A model generated the notes under the pieces. The model had not been told where the DNA came from and did no database searches. It was given only the letters and a program-made list of their open reading frames with translations. The position numbers and the translations under genes were made by a program. A stretch of DNA of 31,642 nucleotides from Candolleomyces eurysporus (taxonomy: Eukaryota > Basidiomycota > Agaricomycetes > Agaricales > Psathyrellaceae), in contig JANBPK010001295.1 of the NCBI GenBank assembly GCA_027579435.1, positions 1-31,642 on the forward strand, in the 5' to 3' direction. Below are positions 18,302-27,135 of the stretch, piece after piece. The stretch's first letter is position 1. Each line of letters begins with the position of its first letter.

Positions 18302-18434
18302 TTAGGTGTGCATTGGCCACTAGAGTTGGTGCATGCAAGCATGGTGTAGGTCAGGGCCAAAACCTGGGAGCATAGGCCATAAGCCTGACCCTGACTTTTA
18401 CCCAATGCCCCGAGGGGCAGAGCAGAATCCAAAT
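18302..18434 (-). repeat. probable inverted LINE 3' UTR piece
   Basis: Positions 18360-18420 match, on the opposite strand, the start of the LINE 3' UTR near 8938-8992 (GCATAGGC...GACTTT.ACCC.ATGCCC). I cannot place 18302-18360. Confidence 0.5.
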
Positions 18435-19008
18435 GATATGGGCGGCAGTTGTCAGCACTACAGCTCTGGGTAGCTGCGACCATATCATTGTCTTTACTGA
18501 CTCTATGCCCTCAGCAAGGAGGTCGGTCAACCCGTCTGTCCACCCAGGGCAGGTACACTCCTTAACCATGTGCAAGGCTCTCAATCAGTAGCTCTCTGGA
18601 GGAGAGGACCGCTTCATTCAATTCATTGGCACCCCCTCCAAACTTGAGTGGGGCATTTAACACAAGGCCCATGCCAATGAAGGGGACAATGACAGCGCCT
18701 ACATACGCCAATGGTGGGGCATGCATGACCAAAATCAGTGGAAGAAGACACGCTCCTATGCATGCAAATGTGCAGAGTAATCCTTAACCATGCCCCCATC
18801 AGTGAGTATTATCGCCAGTTCAACATCCCAGAGACACATGCGTGCACAACAAGGCACGGTGTGCTGTGGGCTGGATTGTTCAGTCCCTCGGTGCACAGCG
18901 CATCAAGCTATGGCTTCATTCATCATTGAGCACGGTGGACACAACCCTATCACCTCTATGTGGGTGGCAGGGAGAATCACATCTGCATGTGCAGAGCTAT
19001 TCACATGT
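18435..19008 (+). pseudogene. LINE RNase H and C-terminal pieces, out of order
   Basis: The first part reads CDHIIVFTDSMPSARRSV and GTPSKLEWG, then skips to the C-terminal MPPSVSIIASSTSQRHMR region (shifted frame of HAPISEYY). At about 18843 it jumps back to the RNase H start: TVCCGLDCSVPRCTAHQA, then ITSMWVAGRITSACAEL. The order is RNase H end, C-terminus, RNase H start, so it is rearranged. Several stops are present. Confidence 0.75.
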
Positions 19009-19225
19009 GCGGATTCTGCTTAAGGAAGCCAACAAGCTCGTCTAAGAGCTTTGGCAAGTGGCTGCAATATCACCAAAAGGGGAAATCACGGTGGGCTAGG
19101 GGTAGGCATTGTAAAGCAACAGCTGAGAAGAACCTCCCCCCAAAGCCTGCCCTATGAGGCCCCAAATGAAGGTGATAATGTGGCTGACATATGGAGCGCA
19201 GGACAGAGCCTTTGGGTGCGCCTAG
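19009..19225 (+). repeat. inverted LINE C-terminal sliver followed by LINE 3' UTR
   Basis: About 35 bp (19012-19045) match the LINE C-terminus on the opposite strand (8880-8925). From about 19053 a degenerate sense 3' UTR follows, recognisable by GCATTGTAAAGC, GCTGAGAAGAACC and CCCTATGAGGCCCCAAA. It has no poly(A) end. Confidence 0.6.
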
Positions 19226-19379
19226 TGACCATGTCTGGGCATCTGGTAAATATGTGATCGCGCGATGTGCAGCTTGTCTCTGCTAAGCATCAAGGAAGGA
19301 CTGCTGCTTGGACAGCGCGTCCTCTCCCTTGGGATCGAAGTTGTCAAATGGTACCCTCTCCCAGTATCTATCCAGTAGT
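19226..19379 (-). pseudogene. LINE RNase H N-terminal linker (minus copy, part 3)
   Basis: From about 19266 the minus strand reads RYWERVPFDNFDPKGEDAL, the block just before the first RNase H motif. The first 40 bp match the LINE C-terminus (8832-8862), a further break. It continues, across a solo LTR, the LINE fragment at 20016-20190. Confidence 0.7.
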
Positions 19380-19546
19380 TGTTTGAACAGCAAGGCAGTC
19401 AACTGGAGTCCGACAGTCAGGGAACTCATCTGGGGGACTCCAGGACGATACAGAGCCATATATATATCCTGAATCAACAATCACATGGACCGGAATATCG
19501 GAAGGATATAGCTAAAACCTCGGAGTAACTAAGTGGAAGCAATTGG

Positions 19547-19816
19547 TGTTAGAAGGAAGTGACTTTGTGACTGCACTCCTACATGGTTTGATTCGCTTTT
19601 ATCTGGTTTTATCATATCTTATTTGCTATCTAATCATTATCTCATCACATGACTGTGTAGAGCTTATTTAAACTGTAGATTCCAATCCTGGAGTCCCTTA
19701 GTTCAGTACTCTGACTTTAGGACTCCAGGTAAGTTGTATTTCCGCTTTAATGATCTTGAGTTCAGTACTCTGACTTGAGGACTCCAGTCCCCTGCCTTTA
19801 GTTATCACTTTTAACA
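19547..19816 (+). repeat. solo LTR family A (long form) with target duplication ATTGG
   Basis: This intact 270-bp LTR runs from TGTTAGAAGG to TTTTAACA. ATTGG lies at 19542-19546 and 19817-19821. It sits inside LTR B, so this A insertion is younger than that B insertion. It carries the 59-nt segment with an intact GTAAGT. Confidence 0.96.
19729..19787 (+). other. candidate 59-nt intron in LTR A (solo copy)
   Basis: It begins GTAAGTTGTATTTCCG right after GGACTCCAG, includes CTGAC, and ends GGACTCCAG. Long minus short LTR A is exactly 59 bp (270 versus 211). The features fit a fungal intron (AG/GTAAGT donor, CTRAY branch, CAG acceptor, length 50-60 nt), but the termini are also direct repeats. 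Confidence 0.55.
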
Positions 19817-20015
19817 ATTGGGAACATGTTCTGAGCATGGGAGCAATTGCCAAGAACATGGAAAAGAGTCCGGAATGATAAGAAGTCAAAGATGAGATAA
19901 AACCAAAGATAAAGGAATAGAGAGACCAATAAGATGAGGCAACAGATAAAATAAGGAAAACAAGAAAAGCGAAATAAGAGGTGAGTCAAACTGGTCACAT
20001 ACTTTCAACAGTAGT

Positions 20016-20190
20016 CGCTCACCTGGGGTGTGTAGCTTGCTGCTGGTTTCCGCAACAGCGTCACGCACCGCCCTCTGTCTGTCAGCTGGGATCGCCTTTT
20101 TGGCATGTTCCCCCTTCATTAGTGATCTGAGCGGATGGGAGCCCGATAGGGTCGCCGTGTGGAACACGGCCCCCTGAGAGAGCTTATACA
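20016..20190 (-). pseudogene. LINE linker between RT and RNase H (minus copy, part 2)
   Basis: The minus strand reads YKLSQGAVFHTATLSGSHP, LRSLMKGEHAKKA and DRQRAVRDAVAETSSKLHT. This matches 12163-12345 with a small deletion. It continues upstream at 21205 after removal of element D. Confidence 0.8.
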
Positions 20191-20195
20191 CATGT

Positions 20196-21199
20196 TGTTA
20201 TGGGCTTGCCCAGGTCTTTGTTGCAACGAAGACGCAGAGGACCCAAGGTGAACGAGGAAGGGTTTGGGGTTCGGTGAATGACTCAGGTGGCAGTGAATAC
20301 AGCCCAGTGGATCACAGGTGGCTGCTCGAAAGGGTGATAGCAGAGGTGCCAAAATCGGTATGATAGGTTGGCGGTGTCTGAGAGGTTTTCCTTGAAGATA
20401 AGAGGAGTGAGCCTTCCTTCACTTGGCGTGAGGGCTAGGGGATTTGTCGGGGTCGGTATCACCACCACGAGTTCGCCTGGGGAAGTCCGGGTCGGATGTA
20501 GCTCGCTTTCGTTTAGCGGGTTGAAGACCAGCAGGGGCCTGATCGAGAGGCAAATGAGCAACAGTCGAATTAGTGGAACGGACGAGGGGAGGCGGATCCT
20601 TGGGGCTGGCGAGCGTCCAAAGTCGTTGGAGGAGTTCTGGGGATCGCTCTGCGTATTTCTGGTCGAGGAGAGCAAGCGCTGCTGCCAATTCCAGAGTACT
20701 CGCTGGACGTTGGATAGCACTCTGTGTAGCGTTAATAACGTCACCGACAAGGTTACGTACTATGAAGGATCCGAGACGGATCCGGGTTTCTTTGGTGAGG
20801 ACGAAATAGATTCGAACGTAGGTGATTAGGTAGATGGAGTCAATCTCGGTTTTGGTGTAGATTGCTAGAGTCATGCACTAGAGAAAGGACTAGCGCCAAA
20901 TCGGTTTGAGAGATTATACGAGTAAGCAAGAGAGTAGATTCTTGAGAACAAGCTGAGGAGTTCCTGCTCAGCTTGTACTGCCTATATACTACAAGTGCTA
21001 CTGTGCCGCAGTCCATGCTGAGGCATTCCTTTGTAATTACGCAGTCCAGCTAGGTAATAGTCCATAGTCCGTAGTCAATCCATAGTCCTAAATTACTAAG
21101 TGGGCAGTTAGGTATTACAAAGTACCTAACTGCGGTCATCGTTCGCAGTCCTAGTGTTACTAAGAGAAAAAAAGATACTACTGGGGTTATTACATAACA
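20196..21199 (-). mobile_element. 1,004-bp LTR-like element family D with target duplication CATGT
   Basis: The ends are TGTTATG and CATAACA, and CATGT repeats flank them at 20191-20195 and 21200-21204. It splits the same LINE copy, and LINE sequence resumes on both sides. The minus strand is taken as sense because it has a TATA-like GTAGTATATAGGC near 20988-21000. Upstream of that box lie three copies of the octamer ATAGTCCR-type repeat (21056-21088) and an 11-bp perfect hairpin at 21104-21133. The structure best fits a long solo LTR. A small non-autonomous LTR element cannot be excluded, since I find no repeated ends longer than 7 bp. Confidence 0.8.
20419..20874 (-). CDS. 151-codon open frame inside element D, function unknown
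   Basis: The frame starts with MTLAIYTKTEIDSIYLITYV, about 115 bp downstream of the TATA-like box, and ends with a Pro/Arg/Lys-rich tail (KRKRATSDPDFPRRTRG, a possible nuclear localisation signal). I recognise no domain. A helical middle part (NLVGDVINATQSAIQR, LELAAALALLDQKYAE) could be gag-like, but that is speculation. An overlapping frame on the opposite strand (20368-20829) has a less natural composition. If element D is a solo LTR, this frame would be LTR-encoded, which is unusual. Confidence 0.4.
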   Translation of the reverse strand: MTLAIYTKTEIDSIYLITYVRIYFVLTKETRIRLGSFIVRNLVGDVINATQSAIQRPASTLELAAALALLDQKYAERSPELLQRLWTLASPKDPPPLVRSTNSTVAHLPLDQAPAGLQPAKRKRATSDPDFPRRTRGGDTDPDKSPSPHAK

Positions 21200-21204
21200 C
21201 ATGT

Positions 21205-21790
21205 AGCTGCATGGGAGGCAGTCCCTGTTCAGGAACACGCGTTCCTAGAGCATCAGCTTCCTGTCAAAGTAGAACCCCAAGTACCGCCAATAGGTCTTGG
21301 GTTTCAGGGGGTTGTCGCCAGTGTATGGTGCATATCCTAGTCCAGAGACCGGTCAAAGCCGGTTCTGGCCCTCATGAAGTGGGAGAGTTCGGTCTTGTTG
21401 TGCTCCAACGCAAGTCCTGACTTTGTGAAGAGTTCGAACACAATACTGTATGCATGACAAAGCATGACGCAGTCTCTGTCTATCTCCGAAGATTACACGA
21501 TCATGTTGCCATCATCCACATACAAGATGACAGTGCACCCCAACCCTGTACTCCTCAACCTGAACAGCTTCATGACGGGCGCTATAACAAGTGCTGGTAA
21601 GACTGGAGACAGAGCCAATCCCTGACCAACCCCAACATCAGCTCTCCTTGGGACATGTTTCTGGTTCCACACATACATTGTGAACCTGTCCACCAGATAA
21701 GACCCAAAGAAGGCAACATCCTTATGGTTGAAGCCTAGCTTCTCTAGAATCGCCAATGGAAACTGGTGGTTGATTGAAGGGAACCCACTG
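21205..21790 (-). pseudogene. LINE reverse transcriptase core (minus copy, part 1)
   Basis: The minus strand reads PSINHQFPLAILEKLGFN, FFGSYLVDRFTMYVWNQ, RADVGVGQGLALSPV and LYVDDGNMIV, followed by a stop and continued similarity through the thumb to the point of element D insertion. Motif A's Asp lies just outside the retained part. The YVDD pair is present. At 21791 it joins Copia gag in the opposite orientation. Confidence 0.85.
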
Positions 21791-22358
21791 CCATGCGCAA
21801 TCGACTTGCCGCACCTTTGTCCACGCTCAGGAAAATGCTTGCAAGCAGGCCGCATTGGGAGGAGGCTGGAAGCAACACCAGGGAGCCAAGAAGGCTCAGG
21901 AAGCCATGGCCAGTGTCCCAGCTGCAGAGTTTGCAGGCAGTGCAAGTGCTGTTTTGGATCTCACTGACCCTTCTTCCTTTATCCAACCCCATGCTGACTT
22001 CTGATGGAATTGCAGACACAGGTCATGCAAAACTCAGTGATGCTTTTCCGAGCTCGAATCATGCCCAACAACACTGCCTACCTACATTGATGGGACGACT
22101 CTACCCGCTTCCAGGGCTGCTTGCGTGATCACAACATGCCCACTTGACCTCCTGCTCTGGCATAAACACCTTTGTCACCACAACTCAGCAGACATTCAAA
22201 AGCCCATCACCGATGGTCTAGCCACTGGCATTACCCTCTTGTCATCTGCGAAGTGCAATGCCATTTGCAGGCCTTGTCTGGTTGGTAAAATGCATTCTTC
22301 TCCCTTCCCTTCTACTACTGGCCATCGCACTTCTTCTCCTCTCAACCTCATTCACAGT
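21791..22358 (+). pseudogene. Copia-A gag end, protease and GAG-pre-integrase fragment
   Basis: It starts within the zinc-knuckle region (CRTFVHAQENACKQ) and runs through the gag tail. At the protease start an in-frame TGA and an extra base lie close to the D-T-G codons (about 22012-22023). After a deletion it resumes in the late protease and in DLLLWHKHLCHHNSADIQ and PCLVGKMHSSPFPST. It ends inside the integrase start (LIHSD), where LINE 3' UTR begins. Confidence 0.82.
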
Positions 22359-22623
22359 GACACCGTAAGGCGAGAGCCGAGAAGGGCCCCTCAGAACCTG
22401 CCCTATCGTGACCTGAATGGAGGGGATGGTGCGCCTGACAAGTGGGGTGTAGGACAGAGTCTCTGGGTGCCCTGACCTACACTACGTCTGCATGCGCCAA
22501 CAGTGTCATGTCCCCCCCTTTTACTTTCTAATGTTGTTTACATGTAATGGTAGATAGCGACCGGCCTGCCTATGCGCCCCAGAATATAAATAGGATTTCA
22601 AAAAAAACAAAAAAAAAAAAAAA
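22359..22623 (+). repeat. 5'-truncated LINE 3' UTR with poly(A) inside Copia integrase
   Basis: It begins CACCGTAAGGCGAGAGCC and ends AATATAAATAGGATTTC followed by an A-run of about 30 with one C. It is flanked on both sides by Copia-A integrase sequence. About 250 bp of integrase are missing across the site, so insertion was accompanied or followed by a target deletion. I see no clear target duplication. Confidence 0.85.
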
Positions 22624-23014
22624 GCACCCACACAGCACGCAATCAACCTCAGCAAAACGGTGATGCAGAGCGCGCGAACCGAACTATGCTGGAGGATGTC
22701 ANCCCCAATGCTAGCGCAACCCAACTTGCTTGCGTGTCAAGATGCCTTGCCATGCAGGTGAAGGTCTGGAACCCTGCTGCTCCAGTCGCACTGCTAGAGC
22801 CTGCTCCTGCTCCTGCTTCCTAACTCATTCCACCCCCTGTAGATAACTGGGAATTGAGAGATTCTTCTCCTGCAGTCGCAGACAGTGAATGACAGTGACA
22901 GCGACCTCAGTGGTTACACGGAAGTCCATGCGGTTCAAGGTGGAGATCCCAGGACATTCAAGCAGGCTATGGCCTCACGTTAAGCACAGCATTGGGGAGC
23001 AGCAGCCGCAGAAG
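22624..23014 (+). pseudogene. Copia-A integrase and linker remnants
   Basis: It resumes at THTARNQPQQNGDAERANR (integrase Glu region), has an ambiguous base near 22702, then skips to the linker before RT (about 22770-23014: PPPVDNWELRD, SPAVADSE). Stops and frame changes are frequent. It ends in the first RT codons, fused directly to LTR A, so RT and RNase H are deleted. Confidence 0.75.
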
Positions 23015-23017
23015 ATG

Positions 23018-23212
23018 TTGTGACTGCACTCCTTTATGGTTTGAGTTTGAGTTCGTTTTATCCATTATATTTTATCATATCTCATTGTTATCTAATTGTT
23101 ATCACATCACATGACTGTGTATAGCTTATTTAAACCGTAGATTTCCATCCAGGAGTCCCAGTACTCTGACTTGAGGACTTCAGTCCCCTGCCTCTAGTTA
23201 TCACTTTTAACA
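23018..23212 (+). repeat. LTR family A lacking its first 18 bp, shared between two Copia fragments
   Basis: It starts at TTGTGACTGCACTCC and ends TTTTAACA. It is the short form with a degraded hairpin. Upstream is Copia linker sequence, and downstream are the primer-binding site and leader of a second Copia-A copy. It therefore serves as the 3' end of one copy and the 5' LTR of the next. Confidence 0.85.
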
Positions 23213-23213
23213 A

Positions 23214-23225
23214 GTTATGAGCCCC
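23214..23225 (+). promoter_or_regulatory. primer-binding site for an initiator tRNA-Met half molecule
   Basis: GTTATGAGCCCC starts two bases after the LTR end and is complementary to GGGGCTCATAAC, the anticodon arm of initiator tRNA-Met. It is identical to the site at 5982-5993. Confidence 0.72.
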
Positions 23226-23231
23226 GGCCTC

Positions 23232-23680
23232 TGACAAATTCCTCAAGTTCTGTTATTTCTGTGGTCACCCACTGCGTACACGGCTCTCCTTTGTTCCCCA
23301 ACAACTCACGTCTCTACGCCTTCCGGCTCTCCCAGAATTTGTTTCTCTATCTCCGCGCTGTTGCTGCTAGCGCATCGACGTTTCACCCAGTCATTCAGAT
23401 GCCAGCGCATTCGTCACTGCCCCGCTTTTGGCCGCTTCCGCTTGCCAGCAAACTCGGTCTCTTCCAATTTGCGCCTCACTGGCTTAGCGCTTCGGCTCTT
23501 ACCTGCAACCGTGACGACTTGGCGTTGCCCCATACTCTCGGTTTCAATTCGCGAGCCTTCGTTTTAGACAAACCTCTGCTACATTGTCCTCTTTCCCTTA
23601 CCTCTCCTCTCATCCTCCCCGTTCTTCGCATCCATTTCCCTCAGTCCTCGCCCACAATTTCATTGCCGTCCCCTTCTTTC
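23232..23680 (+). other. Copia-A 5' leader
   Basis: This C/T-rich leader matches the minus-strand leader at 5546-5981, including the CGCATCGACGTTTC and CTTGGCGTTGCCCCAT segments. The gag ATG region (MSSSSPS in the other copy) is degraded here. Confidence 0.65.
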
Positions 23681-24747
23681 ATGTGCCTCACCTCTCTCTA
23701 CCAACTACACTAACTTGTCCCGGCAATATGGAGGCCTGGCTCAAATCCCAGGGCCTCAGGTGCATTGTTTCCGGTTCCCAGAAGCGCCCCGAGCTCAAAC
23801 CGCCCTCTGCCAGACTATGTGGACCACTCTGGAGTCAACTTACTGTCAGAAGAAGGCTGGGAGCCGCTTCAACACCTATGATGACCNTTTTTTTACATCA
23901 GGAAGAGCAATGACAAGTCCCTCCAGTCTCTCATCAATTGAGTGGCAGGCCCAAGGACTTCAATCTCAAGGCCTTGGACAACAAGCTGACCTCCGTGGTC
24001 CTCATCCGGGCTCTCCCGGACAAGTACAGCCACTTTGTCTCATCACTGCTGCTCATGGACAAGCTCAACAAGGACACGGTTCAACAGGCATTCCTTACAG
24101 AGGAGATTCAGCGCCGTCATTGTGCTGCTTCCATCGCTGCTATGACCGCCACTTCCACCCCACTTGCAATGCGAGTTTTGTTCTTGTCCTGGCCACACGC
24201 AATCAACTTTCTACACCTTTGCCCGCGCTCAGGAAACTGCTCACAATCAGGGCACATCAGGAGGAAGCTGGAAACAACACCAGGGAGCCAAGAAAGCTCA
24301 GGAAGCTACTTCCACTGTCCCAGCTGCGGGGTTCACAGGCAATGCAACTGCTGTTTTGGATTTTGCTGATCCTTCTTCCCTTATCTATGCTGACTTCTGT
24401 TGGAATGCAGACACAGGCTGCACTTCAACAATGATACTTCACTACCACTCAATGCACAATTATTGCTTATACCACGTTCCATCTGAGTTAGCAGATGGAA
24501 GTACTATTTATTCAGCTGGGATTCAGTCTGTGGTCATTGACCCAGTGATTGGGTGAAAGTCAGTGCGCTCTGTGGAGCTTACACGTTCCGCAGCTCCATA
24601 GCAACCTGCTATTCTGTCTGTACCTTACCCAGTGCTGTGGTTTTGAACTCCATGTTGATTCTGTCTCTATGCACTTCTTAATGCGCAACTCAGTCACTCT
24701 GTTCTGAGCTCAGATCACACCCACCCAACAATGTACCTGCTCCTGAA
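23681..24747 (+). pseudogene. Copia-A gag and protease, heavily deleted
   Basis: MEAWLKSQGLRCIVSGSQK is followed by a deletion into TMWTTLESTYCQKKAGS, an ambiguous base and T-run near 23887, and a stop (ATTGAGTGG) with a deletion at about 23938. Gag then continues with PKDFNLKALDNKLTSVV and the DTVQQAFLTEEI helix. The zinc knuckle reads CEFCSCPGHTQSTF, with the last Cys changed to Phe. Protease follows in frame with NADTGCTSTMILHYH and ADGSTIYSAGIQSVVIDP. This copy shows that protease is read in the gag frame. It is cut by LTR E at 24748. Confidence 0.82.
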
Positions 24748-24988
24748 TGTCAAGTCCTAGACACCAATAGGTGAGCTCAGAAGAGGGAAAAGAATATATA
24801 AGGTAGCTACCTAGACACCGATAGGTGCTAGTACATGAATCAGTACTGGTAGATGAATGGTACAAGGAGAATACTCACAGCTCAGAAAAGGGAAAAAAAA
24901 TATGAGCTGTGAGGATGTACGCAAGTGAAATATATCTACAGGGACTGATCATGTGATTGCAAATGTAACTCCAAATGAAATACCGACA
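24748..24988 (-). repeat. LTR family E, 3' LTR of a second Copia family
   Basis: The plus strand runs from TGTCAAGTCCTAG to ATACCGACA. On the sense strand it starts TGTCGGTATTTC just after a GATGGGGG polypurine tract (24989-25000), as expected for a 3' LTR of the minus-strand element at 25109-27135. A TATATAT box is present. No second copy is seen, so the left boundary rests only on the TGTC...GACA ends and on Copia-A sequence ending there. Confidence 0.65.
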
Positions 24989-25108
24989 CACCCCCATCAT
25001 GAGGAAAGCAAAATGAGCGAAAGATAAAGGAAAGAGAAAAGAAAGAGAGAGAGAAGAAAAAAAATATATTAAGGAGAGAGAACAATGCTTAATGCAGTTT
25101 GGTACCTA

Positions 25109-25440
25109 TCAAATAAAGGAAAAGAAAGGAGTTTGGTAAAAAATATCAGCTACGTTAATTGAGGAAGAAACCCAGGTAGGAGTAAGAGTTCCATCACCGA
25201 AGTAGTTTTTAATGAAGAGGTACTTGATATGTATGTGCTTCGATCTGGCCAAAATCGCCTGAGCAATGGCACTTTTATTATCAATGAGCATCGGAAATGG
25301 GCTGGGGACCTCAAAACCGGATGTCATCAAAAATAACCTGAACCATAGCACCCTCTTAGCTGTGTGAACTATAGCATAGTACTCAGCTTTGGTAGATGAT
25401 AAGGCAATCCCCAATCAGCATCCATGAATGCTGCTGCTGC
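25109..25440 (-). pseudogene. second Copia family, RNase H
   Basis: GIALSSTKAEYYAIVHTAKR is the ALSSTEAEY motif, and LIDNKSAIAQAILARSKHI followed by YLFIKNYFGDG completes the Copia RNase H core. It ends with SSINVADIFYQTPFF, the counterpart of ADxxTK. The first Asp-containing motif (YxDAD) falls at the break near 25415-25440 and is not readable. Confidence 0.85.
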
Positions 25441-26050
25441 CTAGATATGAGAGTTGACTGTATTGTTGATATTCTTCGCTGGGTCAAACATGAAGACATA
25501 GTTTCTGGTGCCGTAGAGATACCGCATGACGTGTTTGGCAGCGGCCATATGTTTCGGTTCCAGTCTAGAAGTGTGGTGACCTAGGATCATAGCAATAGTC
25601 AAGATATCCAGCCAATAAGTACTTCCAGTGTATTGATAAGATCCAACCAGAGACTGATAGGCTTTTGTGAAATCCTGGTATGGCATATGGTCGGTCAGGA
25701 CACCAGGTTTTGAATCTGGCATATCAGCGGGCATTGTTTCCAATGGCACCTTCACAGGATTACATGGGTACATCTTCCAGTCCTCCAAGAGAGTCGTGAT
25801 GAATGGTGCCTGAGAGATCCATAGTTTCCAATTTGCCCTGTCCCTGTGAATACGCACTCCCAAAAACATTGACACAACACCCAGATCAACAACCTCAATG
25901 CCCCTTCCCTTCAGCTCTTTCAAAAACCAGAGATAGAGCTCGGTTGAGTTGGTCGACGCCAGACCGTCATCAACATGAATAGGGACCAGGATTCGCAAGG
26001 GCGACCCATCCAAAGGCATAGGTATCGTGTCAGGATCTGGGGATTCTCTC
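25441..26050 (-). pseudogene. second Copia family, RT C-terminal half
   Basis: LVPIHVDDGLASTN is motif C with HVDD (25966-25977) instead of YVDD. VVDLGVVSMFLGVRIHRDR, QAPFITTLLEDWKMYPCNP, YQSLVGSYQYTGSTYWLDI and KHVMRYLYGTRNYVF follow in normal Copia order. The divergence from family A is large, so this is a separate lineage. It stops at 25441 and joins RNase H through a frame break. Confidence 0.88.
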
Positions 26051-26134
26051 TAAATACCAATGAGATACGCATGATCCACCTCCAAGCACCTTAGCCCAAT
26101 TGACAACAGCGCCTTCAGGAACAGGCGGTACCAC

Positions 26135-26716
26135 TCAAACACTGCTTGTTTCAGCCCGTATAGCACCACACAAAGCTTTAATATAAGGTTTGGGGTCCAA
26201 TTCCAGAAAACCGGGTATCTGGCGGCAGTACACCTCCTCCCTGACCTTCAAATGCATGAAGGCCCGTTTGATATTGAAAACGAAAAGTTCATGGTTGTAG
26301 TAGGTGGTGATGGCATATGTAGTGTTCACACACTCTTTCACGGCAACCAGAGAATGTGTGTGATCGTATTCCCCATCCCATTGGAAGAAACCCTGAGCCA
26401 CTAAGTGTGCCTTCTCTAGTCCTTCAATGATGGTTCTGTCCGGGTTATAATTGTAGTCGAAAACCCATTTGATGCTCACTAATGATCTGCCTTCCTGCCA
26501 CTCCACTGGTTGAAACATACTGTGCTCCTTCAACTTCGTCAGCTTCCGTCGCATTGCAGCCAGCCATACCTCTCTGTCTGGGTGCTTCATTGCCTCCGCA
26601 TACAATGCCAGTGGTTTTGACAAATCATATGAGGCCATCACAAGTACTGGATCATCGTCCATCTCAAAAGCACCTGGAAAACATAACTGACGATGGCACC
26701 TCCCTGGGATTGTCAA
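26135..26716 (-). pseudogene. second Copia family, RT N-terminal half
   Basis: WLAAMRRKLTKLKEHSMFQ, SIKWVFDYNYNPD, KAHLVAQGFFQWDGEYDHT and FVFNIKRAFMHLKVREEVYC are the standard Copia RT start. In motif A the expected catalytic Asp is Asn (AAT, complement at 26273-26275), consistent with one G-to-A change. The frame ends soon after KPYIKALCGAIRAE (normally the LYGLKQ motif), and a break leads to 26050. Confidence 0.88.
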
Positions 26717-27135
26717 ATATCCTTTTGTGACCCATTATGCGCATGTACACCCTGAAGTCATTCTGATAACCATTCAGCATTGTCATCCGTTCACAGTGAG
26801 CCTCATTATACTCATCCTCCACCTCCTCAACTGTCACAGCACTTTCCTTCAAGGATCCCAAACCAGAACCCGCCCCTTCTCTCTCAGCGAACAGAGCAGC
26901 ATCATCCCAGTTAGACCCCGGAACACCGTCAACCAAAGTCACCTGCTGCAGGATATCCTCCACAACCCCAAGAGCCAGCCAACACTTCCCAATGTCCCTC
27001 GCATCAGCCAACCCCAAACCATCACCAAACAAAGACACCAATCCGTACTCCTCATCCTCAACATCACCAACCACCATCGCCTCCTCCCTACTGGCAGTTC
27101 GTGCCAACCATTGAAGTGATTGAGAACAGTGAGAC
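26664..27135 (-). pseudogene. second Copia family, acidic linker before RT
   Basis: This is a highly acidic frame (DVEDEEYGLVSLFGDG, VEEVEDEYNEAHCERM) that overlaps and feeds into the RT start in another frame. Acidic low-complexity linkers commonly separate integrase from RT in Copia elements. Integrase itself is absent: stops appear upstream of about 27135 and no integrase motif is seen. The 5' part of the element is lost or outside recognition. Confidence 0.6.

Larger units (their letters stand above)
19380..20010 (-). repeat. solo LTR family B with target duplication GTAGT, containing a nested LTR A
   Basis: The ends are TGTTTGAACAGC and ACTTTCAACA. GTAGT lies at 19375-19379 and 20011-20015. 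Removing the nested LTR A and one copy of its duplication leaves a short-form LTR B of about 356 bp. It interrupts a minus-strand LINE copy. Confidence 0.95.

Noticed and set aside
18098..18306. Target duplication around LTR A 18103-18301
   Set aside because: The flanks CTTAG and TTAGG share TTAG only in shifted register, and the outer LTR does not resume, so it is not a clean insertion.
20368..20829. Plus-strand open frame in element D
   Set aside because: The promoter-like signals are on the other strand, and the minus-strand frame has a more protein-like composition. I kept only the minus-strand frame, at low confidence.
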